Shown in pieces: positions 30,339 to 36,428 of a stretch of DNA of 49,348 bases; the first letter of the stretch is position 1, and the number at the start of each line of letters is the position of its first letter. Where the stretch lies: positions 1 through 49,348 of IMG/VR virus record IMGVR_UViG_3300046507_000289, one strand, 5' to 3'. This stretch comes from a virus. Below the pieces are notes generated by a model. It ran no database searches and was not told the DNA's origin. It was given only the letters and a program-made list of their open reading frames with translations. The translations under genes were made by a program, and so were the position numbers.

Positions 30339-31703
30339 ATGGAACTGAAAGAGATTGTGCGCGCACTGATCGAGGTGGCGCGCCACGCACACAACGCGCT
30401 GGATGATGGCGAAGCAATGCCGGACGGTACGCACCGCATCGGGCCGACTGATACGGAAAACCTGATTGCGGCCCTGGACGTGCTGGAACAGCTGCCGGAT
30501 GACAAGCCGGGGTACACGCTGGAAGGGCATGGACCAGCGAAGGCGGAATGGGCTCTGCGTGGCCTGCTGGATGGGCACCTGCTGGTGATTGATCCTGATG
30601 CGCCTAGGGCGCGTGCTGTGCCGGAATTTCTGATGGCCAGCAGCAGCCAGGTGCATCCTTACATGGGGCTGCCTTCCATGCAGGCACAGCTGGCGGACTT
30701 GTTCCAGGTGGCCGTGGATGCAGAATTCCCGATGCCGGACAGCCCGCATGCTTCCGTGGTTCAGCGTGCGGTGGACAACAGGGCCGCGATGTGGCGCGGG
30801 ATTAATGCGGCGCGGCGGATTTTGGCCCCGGTATCCGCCCAGCAGGGCGCAGCCGTGGATGCTTTACGCGAAATGGTGCGCTGGTTCGGGAAATACCCCG
30901 AGTTCGTGCCAGCAGTCGATTGCTTCGACAAGTACAAGGCCGCCATCAGGAACGCGGAAGCCATTCTCGGCGCAGCCAAAGCACCGGCAGCGCAGGCTGT
31001 AGATGCGCGAGAACTGCTGGCGGACATCAAGCGCTTGGTAAAGCTGGCCGATGATGTCGGGCGCAGCCGTCAATCGAACAGCTACGCAATGAACTCCGGC
31101 GCGGTCGAAAAGCTGGTGGACTTGCAGGCATCTGTCGGCGCGCGCATCGGCGCTCTCGCCGCATCCCCTGCCAGCACTCCCGAGGCAGGGCAGGCTGTGC
31201 CGGTGGTATTCATGGGCATCGACCCGCTGAACATCACCAAGGGCGCTGCGCTGCCGATGACCCCTGAAAGCTGGCGCATGGGGTTCTACAAGAGCGGCGA
31301 CGAACTGCGCTTCGGCTTCCTGGATAAAGGCGCACTGGTGGCATGGAATGCGGTAGCGCCTGAACAGCATCAGGACGCCGACACCGGCAAAACCCTGATG
31401 GGCTTGCGCATGGTCATTGACGACAGCCTGCCGCATGGCGTGGCTGAGTTCCGCAGCGGGCGCAGGGTGGTGCGGGTGGAGAATATCGGGAACATGCCGC
31501 AGGGCGTGCTGATGCGGGCGGATGGTGGCGGTGAGCTTCGGCCCGCTGGCTATAAGCCGTGCAGCTGTGGTGGCTGGGAATCGGAAGGCAATGCGTTCCA
31601 TGAATTGGGCTGTGCGGCGGTGCGCCAGGACCCGGTGGCGGACACGATGGACCACGCGCAGCTGCAGGCGCTGGGGAAGCAGCAGGAAGGCGGTGCAGCA
31701 TGA
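30339..31703 (+). CDS. Hypothetical 454-residue accessory protein
   Basis: The ribosome site GAAAGGA is well placed before ATG 30339. The protein begins with a ~65-residue helical module (ELKEIVRALIEVARHAHNALDDG), has an Ala-rich helical middle with repeated linkers, and a compact C-terminal part with a Cys/His cluster (YKPCSCGGWESEGNAFHELGCAAVRQD) that looks zinc-binding. The mosaic suggests an assembly of modules found in many small phage proteins. I recognise no enzyme motif and no function. Confidence 0.7.
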   Translation: MELKEIVRALIEVARHAHNALDDGEAMPDGTHRIGPTDTENLIAALDVLEQLPDDKPGYTLEGHGPAKAEWALRGLLDGHLLVIDPDAPRARAVPEFLMASSSQVHPYMGLPSMQAQLADLFQVAVDAEFPMPDSPHASVVQRAVDNRAAMWRGINAARRILAPVSAQQGAAVDALREMVRWFGKYPEFVPAVDCFDKYKAAIRNAEAILGAAKAPAAQAVDARELLADIKRLVKLADDVGRSRQSNSYAMNSGAVEKLVDLQASVGARIGALAASPASTPEAGQAVPVVFMGIDPLNITKGAALPMTPESWRMGFYKSGDELRFGFLDKGALVAWNAVAPEQHQDADTGKTLMGLRMVIDDSLPHGVAEFRSGRRVVRVENIGNMPQGVLMRADGGGELRPAGYKPCSCGGWESEGNAFHELGCAAVRQDPVADTMDHAQLQALGKQQEGGAA

Positions 31704-32041
31704 AAGTCAGCGAACTGACCGGCGCGCTGCTGGATTACTGGGTGGCGCGGGCTGAAGGATGGGTGTTCGACCAGGATGACGATATGTGGCGCACCGCTGA
31801 CGGTCGCGCGCAGCAGCTGAAGGGCCACTGGACGCCATCCACCTACTGGGCGCAGGGCGGGCCGATTATTGAGCGCGAGCGCATGTCACTAGATGGCGAA
31901 ACCAGGCATGCAGCCATCCGCGTTGGCAACGGCGCGCAATGGCAGTCCGCATATGGCGAAACTCTGCTGGTGGCCGCCATGCGCGCGTATGTGGCCAGCC
32001 GGTTCGGGGATGATGTGGCGGATCATGGGATTCCATCATGA
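31700..32041 (+). CDS. DUF2591-family phage protein
   Basis: A 113-residue protein. MKVSELTGALLDYWVARAEGW, then WTPSTYWAQGGPIIERERMS and YGETLLVAAMRAYVASRFGD are the DUF2591 signature, common in enterobacterial and Burkholderia phages. The family's function is unknown. ATG overlaps the upstream stop. Confidence 0.85.
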   Translation: MKVSELTGALLDYWVARAEGWVFDQDDDMWRTADGRAQQLKGHWTPSTYWAQGGPIIERERMSLDGETRHAAIRVGNGAQWQSAYGETLLVAAMRAYVASRFGDDVADHGIPS

Positions 32042-32247
32042 CTCCAGAAGAAAAACGCGCGCTGTTCGAACGTGGCTTGGAATCGCTGAAGCGCAAAGGC
32101 ATAGCCTGCTTCCCGCTGGCCATTATGGAAATCAACGGCAAGTTCCACCACTACATGGACAGCGACACCGACAGCGCTTGGATCGGGTTCCAGCTTGCGT
32201 GCAATGCTATGGAAAACATGGCCAAGGCGAAAGGCGATGCATCGTGA
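32038..32247 (+). CDS. Hypothetical 69-residue protein
   Basis: ATG overlaps the DUF2591 stop. Alpha/beta sequence (EEKRALFERGLESLKRKGIACFPLAIMEINGKFHHYMDSDTDSAWIGFQLACNAM). No family recognised. Its GTGA junction joins it to the next gene. Confidence 0.65.
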   Translation: MTPEEKRALFERGLESLKRKGIACFPLAIMEINGKFHHYMDSDTDSAWIGFQLACNAMENMAKAKGDAS

Positions 32248-32513
32248 TTGGCTGGCTGAAAACCCTGCTGGGCATGGGTCCAGCCAGCGACGTGCGCGCC
32301 GAAGTCCTGGCGCGGCCTGTTATCCACCGCGCACCACCGCCACCGCTTCCGCGCATCCTGGGCATCGAAAAGCCGCACCTGGTTCGCCGGTATGACGTGA
32401 TGACGGACAGGCGTGTGTGGTACGCAAGCAATGGCCTGTTCGCCTGCTATGGCACCACGCCCACGAAAGCCTATGAAAACTTGATGGACCGCATTAACGG
32501 GCCGACACCATGA
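32244..32513 (+). CDS. Hypothetical 89-residue protein
   Basis: From GTG 32244. Pro-rich middle (RAPPPPLPRILGIEKPHLVRRYDVMTDRRVWYASNGLFACYG) and a short helical end. It resembles small phage proteins with a YDV..RVWYAxN strand pair. Function unknown. Confidence 0.6.
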   Translation: MIGWLKTLLGMGPASDVRAEVLARPVIHRAPPPPLPRILGIEKPHLVRRYDVMTDRRVWYASNGLFACYGTTPTKAYENLMDRINGPTP

Positions 32514-32698
32514 GGCGGCGGCGGCGGGCGAAGTACCAGGCGCTGGGGCGGTGGGCACAGCAGCATCCCCATGCCTATCCGTGGGCCAGCCCAAGCCGCG
32601 CCATTGAAATGGTGGCTCAAGTGCAGCGCATGCGCCGCCATTGGGCAGCCAGAAAGTGGACACTGCCGCCGCTGCCGGATGACGATTTCCCATTCTGA
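32510..32698 (+). CDS. Hypothetical very basic 62-residue protein
   Basis: ATG overlaps the previous stop. Arg-rich (MRRRRRAKYQALGRWAQQHP, VQRMRRHWAARKW) with an acidic-aromatic tip DDDFPF that resembles the SSB tail end. It may bind nucleic acid; that is inference. Confidence 0.6.
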   Translation: MRRRRRAKYQALGRWAQQHPHAYPWASPSRAIEMVAQVQRMRRHWAARKWTLPPLPDDDFPF

Positions 32699-32713
32699 CG
32701 ACCGTGCTACTTG

Positions 32714-32721
32714 GTTTAAAC
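32714..32721. repeat. GTTTAAAC palindrome, copy 8
   Basis: Intergenic, one base before a terminator stem, like copy 7. Confidence 0.8.
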
Positions 32722-32748
32722 AACCCGCTTCGGCGGGTTTTTTGTTTC
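32722..32748 (+). terminator. Intrinsic terminator of the accessory operon
   Basis: AACCCGC-TTCG-GCGGGTT (32722-32739) and a run of T. Confidence 0.9.
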
Positions 32749-32812
32749 TGCACGCACACAAGTGCTGATGACCATGTTAAACTGTGCTCACTTTCAACTA
32801 GTCATTCATATC

Positions 32813-33118
32813 ATGGACACTCAAGAACGTATTGCAGCAGCATTAGAGCGCATCGCTGACGCGCTCGAACACAAGAACCAGAGCCGCATCAATCACCAGG
32901 AAAGCCGCAAAGCCGAACCGCCCTTCAACCAGCTGGAAGCCAGGCTACTGGAAGTCCTGCCATCGCTTCGTGGGCGCTATCTGACCATGCCGGAAATTCT
33001 GGCGGCGTGCGGCGTGAAGCCAGGCGGCGAAGAATACAGGTCCATGGGCTTCATCCTGGCCAGGCACGGGTTCCGACAACGCAGGACAGCGCGAGCGCGC
33101 TACTACATCGCTGAGTGA
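32813..33118 (+). CDS. Small helical protein with winged-helix-like C-terminus
   Basis: A 101-residue protein from ATG 32813. Residues 1-25 are an amphipathic helix (DTQERIAAALERIADALEHKN), of a type often used for oligomerisation. Residues ~45-100 look like a winged helix (LEARLLEVLPSLRGRYLTMPEILAACGVKPGGEEYRSMGFILARHGFRQRRTARARYY). It ends in a DNA-binding-like basic wing and is followed by a terminator, so it is transcribed alone. Probable regulator. Confidence 0.7.
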   Translation: MDTQERIAAALERIADALEHKNQSRINHQESRKAEPPFNQLEARLLEVLPSLRGRYLTMPEILAACGVKPGGEEYRSMGFILARHGFRQRRTARARYYIAE

Positions 33119-33124
33119 CAGGAC

Positions 33125-33150
33125 AAACCGCCTTCGGGCGGTTTTTTCTT
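33125..33150 (+). terminator. Intrinsic terminator
   Basis: AACCGCC-TTCG-GGCGGTT (33126-33143) with TTTTCTT. Confidence 0.9.
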
Positions 33151-33509
33151 GCCCGCCCACCGACGCCAAGCGGGAAGCAGCGTGCTTTTTAGGCAATTAT
33201 AGCCAGCAGTGACGAACTTCAGTCACTCAAGTGACAGCGGAAATGGTTTGTTGGTCACTCACTAAGTCTTTGTTTTATATATCCTTTCTTCTATATATAG
33301 TCTTTAGTGACTAACTCGACAAAGAATAGAAAGAAAAAGGCGACCTATCAGAACCACTACAGCGGATAGGTAGGGGTATCTTTGGGAACCCGCGTCACCC
33401 AGTCACTTGGTCGAGGCGCGATGTTCCCACAGTAAATATTCCTTTACGCAACAACCTTATTGCCCGCCCGACATATTAGAATATGGTCTGCAATTATTCG
33501 GGCGGACAT
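33151..33509. promoter_or_regulatory. AT-rich regulatory stretch with AGTGAC/GTCACT sites
   Basis: No gene. It contains six AGTGAC or GTCACT hexamers (33208, 33222, 33230, 33254, 33306, 33402), two of which form the perfect palindrome GTCACT-CA-AGTGAC (33222-33235). The middle (33260-33345) is AT-rich with TTGTTT (33270) and TATATA (33292), a possible promoter. Near the end is GTAAA-N6-TTTAC (33432-33447) and TAGAAT (33477-33482), a likely promoter for the Mor-like activator. Could be control region or replication origin. Confidence 0.55.
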
Positions 33510-33995
33510 ATGCAACTACCTAAAAGCGCGCAGGAAATAGCCGACGTTATTGGCCGTGAACAGGCGTTACTTCTGATTAACAGTCTGCCCAGGGCGTACA
33601 CGCTGAAGAAGTCCGGCAGCGCAGGCAGTTCGACCAGGGGCAGCGGCAAGCGGACACCGCAGGCCACCGTCATCATGTATGTGCCGACTGTTTCCCGTTT
33701 AAACGCAAACCACGAATTCATCCGCATCCTTGGATGGAACGACGCCATCAAGCTCTGCAAAGCGTTCGGCGGGGAAATCATGTACCCGGCCATGTGTGCC
33801 GATGTGCAGCGTGATGCCAGGAACCGGAGAATCCACCAGCTGGCCGGTGAAGGGATGGCGCACAGGGCCATTGCCGAAGCTGTGAAAGTTTCGGAACGCA
33901 CCGTGAAAAATGTGCTGCGGGAAAAACCACCAGAGGAAGAACGCGCCGCTGCAAACGACAATGCAGCAGATCAAATCAGGGCGCGCGCCGAATGA
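33510..33995 (+). CDS. Mor-like transcription activator (probable late-gene activator)
   Basis: A 161-residue protein. ATG 33510 is preferred over 33483, which overlaps the predicted -10; GGGCGG precedes it. Residues ~5-25 (LPKSAQEIADVIGREQALLLINSLP) are the dimerisation-type helix pair seen in Mor/C proteins; FGGEIMYPAM resembles their FGG-x-x-x-Y-I-P strand; NRRIHQLAGEGMAHRAIAEAVKVSERTVKNVLR is the HTH. It precedes lysis, packaging and head genes, as expected for a late activator. The C-terminus carries REKPPEEERAAANDNAAD, containing both the 19-bp repeat and an ANDN motif. Confidence 0.75.
   Translation: MQLPKSAQEIADVIGREQALLLINSLPRAYTLKKSGSAGSSTRGSGKRTPQATVIMYVPTVSRLNANHEFIRILGWNDAIKLCKAFGGEIMYPAMCADVQRDARNRRIHQLAGEGMAHRAIAEAVKVSERTVKNVLREKPPEEERAAANDNAADQIRARAE
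33707..33714. repeat. GTTTAAAC palindrome, copy 9
   Basis: Coding, CGT TTA AAC in the Mor-like gene. Confidence 0.8.
33920..33938 (+). repeat. 19-bp gene-boundary repeat, copy 4
   Basis: Coding copy (GAA AAA CCA CCA GAG GAA, EKPPEE) near the 3' end of the Mor-like gene, 72 bases (start to start) ahead of the holin ATG. Confidence 0.85.
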
Positions 33996-34204
33996 ACCAA
34001 CACGAAATTCAAAACCAGGCTTTCAAGGTCGGCAGTGCATGGGCACTGATCGGTATCACATCATGGGCCGAACTTGGCGCATTTCTCGGCGCGATCTATT
34101 CGGCGCTTCTGATCTGCGAATGGCTGTGGAAAAAGGCCGTGAAGCCAATGCTGATTGCGCGCGGCTACATCGCAGCAACGGCACAGGTGGCCGTCGATGA
34201 GTAA
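33992..34204 (+). CDS. Holin
   Basis: A 70-residue protein with ATG overlapping the activator stop. Two hydrophobic segments (SAWALIGITSWAELGAFLGAIYSALLICEWL, with one turn) then a basic tail WKKAVKPMLIARGYIAATAQ. Length, charge pattern and the place directly before the endolysin identify a small phage holin. With a SAR endolysin it is expected to act as a pinholin, depolarising the membrane. Confidence 0.82.
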   Translation: MNQHEIQNQAFKVGSAWALIGITSWAELGAFLGAIYSALLICEWLWKKAVKPMLIARGYIAATAQVAVDE

Positions 34205-34721
34205 CAAGGCCCGCATCAGCATCGCGGCCCTTGCACTGAGCGCCGCAACGTTCGTGGGCATCCTGACCCGCGAAGGCTATACCGACCAGGCTGTGATTCC
34301 GACCAAGGGCGATGTGCCTACTGTTGGCTTCGGGACCACTGGCGGCGTGAAGATGGGCGACAGGACCACGCCTGTGAAGGCGGTTCAGCGGGCCATGGCT
34401 GATGTCAGCAAGTACGAAGGCGCGGTGAAGCAGTGCATTCATGTGCCGCTGTCCCAGAACGAGTATGACGCCTACGTGGACCTGTCGTACAACATCGGGC
34501 CAACCAACTTCTGCTATTCCCGCGACAAGTCGGGCAAGATCATCGGCCCTTCGACGCTCGCGAAGCGCGTCAATGCCGAGGACTATGCAGGCGGCTGCGA
34601 AGCGATCCTGCTGTACAAGTATGCTGCGGGCTATGACTGCAGCACGCCAGGCAATAAGCGCTGCTATGGCCTGTGGGTGGATCGGCAGCGGACGCACAAA
34701 CTTTGCATGGGGGTACAATGA
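34197..34721 (+). CDS. SAR endolysin (GH24 lysozyme)
   Basis: A 174-residue lysozyme overlapping the holin end. Residues ~6-24 (ISIAALALSAATFVGILT) form a weakly hydrophobic signal-arrest-release segment rich in Ala, Ser and Gly. The catalytic site follows: REGY (Glu), then DVPTVGFGTT as the E-8-D-5-T-like lysozyme signature. Cys residues (KQCIHVP, NFCYS, GGCEAI, YDCSTP, RCYGL, LCMG) may change partners on release. It cuts peptidoglycan. Confidence 0.9.
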   Translation: MSNKARISIAALALSAATFVGILTREGYTDQAVIPTKGDVPTVGFGTTGGVKMGDRTTPVKAVQRAMADVSKYEGAVKQCIHVPLSQNEYDAYVDLSYNIGPTNFCYSRDKSGKIIGPSTLAKRVNAEDYAGGCEAILLYKYAAGYDCSTPGNKRCYGLWVDRQRTHKLCMGVQ

Positions 34722-34777
34722 AAAAGAACGAAGGCATTGGCGTCGCAATCAGCCGCGAAGGCATCGGCGGCGCATGA
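34718..34777 (+). CDS. 19-residue coupling peptide (possible)
   Basis: ATG 34718 overlaps the endolysin stop (ATGA) and its own stop overlaps the Rz ATG (ATGA), giving MKKNEGIGVAISREGIGGA. It may exist only to couple translation of Rz to the endolysin; its sequence has no other feature. Confidence 0.35.
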   Translation: MKKNEGIGVAISREGIGGA

Positions 34778-35127
34778 ACCAGCTGCTGAAGTACGGCGCT
34801 GCTGTCGCCGCCATCATGGGCGCGCTGTACGGCGCATATTGCCATGGCATCAGCGTTCAGGAAGGCCGCCAGGCATCGGCTGAACTGGCCCGCCAAGAAA
34901 CCCGCGAAGCCGCCCAGCAAGGTGCGGCTGAAGCTATTTCAAAGATCAAGATCACCAACACCACCGTTCGCGGCGAGGTCCAGCGTGAAATCCAAACGAA
35001 TACTGTGTACCGCGATTGCAAGCTGCCTGCTGACGGCCTGCGCATCGCCAATGAGGCTATCACCGGCAAGCGGACCAAGCCCGCTGGTGAAGGCCAGCTG
35101 TCCAGAACTGACGCCGCTGGGAAGTGA
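34774..35127 (+). CDS. Rz: Rz-like i-spanin
   Basis: A 117-residue protein. Residues ~5-25 are a membrane helix (KYGAAVAAIMGALYGAYCHG), followed by a periplasmic coiled coil (EGRQASAELARQETREAAQQGAAEAISKIK..VRGEVQREIQT) and the PLPADGLRI-like (CKLPADGLRIANEAI) segment typical of Rz/LysB. It is the inner-membrane spanin, and Rz1 is encoded within it. Confidence 0.88.
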   Translation: MNQLLKYGAAVAAIMGALYGAYCHGISVQEGRQASAELARQETREAAQQGAAEAISKIKITNTTVRGEVQREIQTNTVYRDCKLPADGLRIANEAITGKRTKPAGEGQLSRTDAAGK

Positions 35128-35215
35128 CACCATGGGCGCGCTTCTGGACAAGCTGGTGGAAGTGTCGGGGACTTACAACGAATGCCGTGCTGCGGCGCTG
35201 GGTGGGCAACGATGA
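34985..35215 (+). CDS. Rz1: Rz1-like outer-membrane spanin lipoprotein
   Basis: A 76-residue protein in another frame, from GTG 34985 inside Rz. The signal ILCTAIASCLLTACAS has a lipobox with lipid-attachment Cys (LTAC). After that PMRLSPASGPSPLVKASCPELTPLGSDTMGALLDKLVEVSGTYNEC matches P2 LysC-type Rz1. It joins Rz across the periplasm to fuse the membranes at lysis. Confidence 0.88.
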   Translation: MKSKRILCTAIASCLLTACASPMRLSPASGPSPLVKASCPELTPLGSDTMGALLDKLVEVSGTYNECRAAALGGQR

Positions 35216-35451
35216 CCCCGCTGCAGATCGGCATCGCCTTCGCCGTCTTCTGGATCGCCGTCAATGTGCTGTTCGTGTGGCTGATGTGGAAGCGTGGCGT
35301 GAACCGTGAACGCGCAAGGGCCAGGCAATACCACGGCATCGAGTTCGGCCACATTGATGGCCCGCGCTTCGTTCGGTGCATGACGTGTGGCGTGGTGGAT
35401 GCGCCGCATGAGTGCTTCCATGTGCAGCCAACCAAGCCGTGGCCGAGGTAG
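35212..35451 (+). CDS. Small membrane protein of the lysis region
   Basis: A 79-residue protein, ATG overlapping the Rz1 stop. One membrane helix (IGIAFAVFWIAVNVLFVWLMW), then a basic stretch, then a Cys/His part (RCMTCGVVDAPHECFH) likely to bind metal on the cytosolic side. Function unknown. Confidence 0.65.
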   Translation: MTPLQIGIAFAVFWIAVNVLFVWLMWKRGVNRERARARQYHGIEFGHIDGPRFVRCMTCGVVDAPHECFHVQPTKPWPR

Positions 35452-35454
35452 ATC

Positions 35455-35721
35455 ATGGCCCATGTCGAGTACGTGATTCCGCAGCTGCATGTCCGTGACA
35501 ACAGCAAGCACAAGGGCAAGCGCTATCCAAGGCAGGCAGGCAAATGCGCCATCCCTGATGCTGACGTGCTGGCAATGCGCCGCCTGCATCAGGTCGAGCG
35601 CAAGACCGCGATGCAGGTGACGCGGGCGTTCCCCCAGTACAGCCCTGACTATGTGAAGGCCATCCTGCAGTACACGGCACGACCACAGAAGCATCTGTGG
35701 GTCAATGGCGGGGTGCTGTGA
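35455..35721 (+). CDS. Hypothetical 88-residue protein
   Basis: Basic protein with an HTH-like helical part: KCAIPDADVLAMRRLHQVERKTAMQVTRAFPQYSPDYVKAILQYTARPQKHLW. The Q-V-T-R-A-F..S-x-x-Y-V pattern could be a recognition unit for DNA. It lies just before packaging repeats and terminase. Confidence 0.65.
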   Translation: MAHVEYVIPQLHVRDNSKHKGKRYPRQAGKCAIPDADVLAMRRLHQVERKTAMQVTRAFPQYSPDYVKAILQYTARPQKHLWVNGGVL

Positions 35722-35812
35722 TGTTGCGCAATAACAACGTTGATGTAATGCAACGCACCACGATGGTGCAATGTGTTGCTTCCATGCAACAAAGTGTTGC
35801 ATCCACGCAACG
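35722..35812. repeat. Cluster of GTTGC / GCAAC repeats, candidate packaging site
   Basis: Two near-identical 21-bp units in tandem, each an inverted repeat GTTGC-N6-GCAAC (35775-35790 and 35796-35811), plus TTGCGCAA at 35724-35731, ATGCAACG at 35748 and GTGCAATG at 35766. The 21-bp period equals two helical turns. The cluster ends 113 bases before the small terminase ATG, where lambda-like phages hold cosB sites. A 49-residue frame (35721-35870) covers it and is not believed to be a gene. Confidence 0.55.
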
Positions 35813-35924
35813 TTTTGGGTCCTTCCGACCGCCCCTACCCTGCGGGGACATTGCCCCCGCGCCGTTGTGATTGTGCGTGGCCCTGAAAACCCGACTTTAT
35901 ATTGATTTCAAGTAACAATTTTCG

Positions 35925-36428
35925 ATGATCCGACTGAACCGCACGCAGCTGGCTGAACACATGGGCGTTTCCACTGTCGCCATAGACAACTGGCGCAGGG
36001 AAGGCATGCCCGTTTTGCAGCGCGGAAGCAGGGGTGTTGAATGGGTCTTCGACCTGACCGCAGTTATAAAGTGGTGGGGCGACAGGAAGGTGCAACAGGC
36101 GTCCGGCGACGCGCCCAGCGACCTGTCCGAAATCGAGAAGCGGACGGCCAGCGCGAAGATGCAGCAGGCCGAACTGGACCTGGCGAAAGCCAAGGGTCTG
36201 GTGGCACCGCTGGACCAGATCGAACGCAACCTGGCGCGCGTCTTTGCCGAGGTCCGCGCCAACATGCGGAACCTTCCCAGCGTCGTCATCAGCCAGTTGA
36301 TTGGCGAAACGGACGAACGCAAGTTCAAGCAGGTCATGCTGCGGGAAATCGACCAGGTGCTGGAAGTCCTGGCTGACGCCGACCTGACCGCCGAGCCAGA
36401 CGACGGCGACGATGGCGACGAAGAATGA
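35925..36428 (+). CDS. Small terminase subunit (Nu1-like)
   Basis: A 167-residue protein. Residues 1-~50 are a winged HTH (IRLNRTQLAEHMGVSTVAIDNWRREGMPVLQRGSRGVEWVFDLTAVIKWW), as in lambda Nu1, binding the packaging site. Then a helical oligomerisation part (LSEIEKRTASAKMQQAELDLAKAKGLVAPLDQIERNLARVFAEVRANMR) and an acidic tail that should contact the large subunit. Confidence 0.9.
   Translation: MIRLNRTQLAEHMGVSTVAIDNWRREGMPVLQRGSRGVEWVFDLTAVIKWWGDRKVQQASGDAPSDLSEIEKRTASAKMQQAELDLAKAKGLVAPLDQIERNLARVFAEVRANMRNLPSVVISQLIGETDERKFKQVMLREIDQVLEVLADADLTAEPDDGDDGDEE

Noticed and set aside
33151-33509. CRISPR array
   Set aside because: The hexamers are short, in both orientations and unevenly spaced; no 23-47-base direct repeat exists here or elsewhere in the window.
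35721-35870. 49-residue frame before the terminase
   Set aside because: It consists mainly of the repeated GTTGC/GCAAC units and has no ribosome site; a DNA element is the better explanation.
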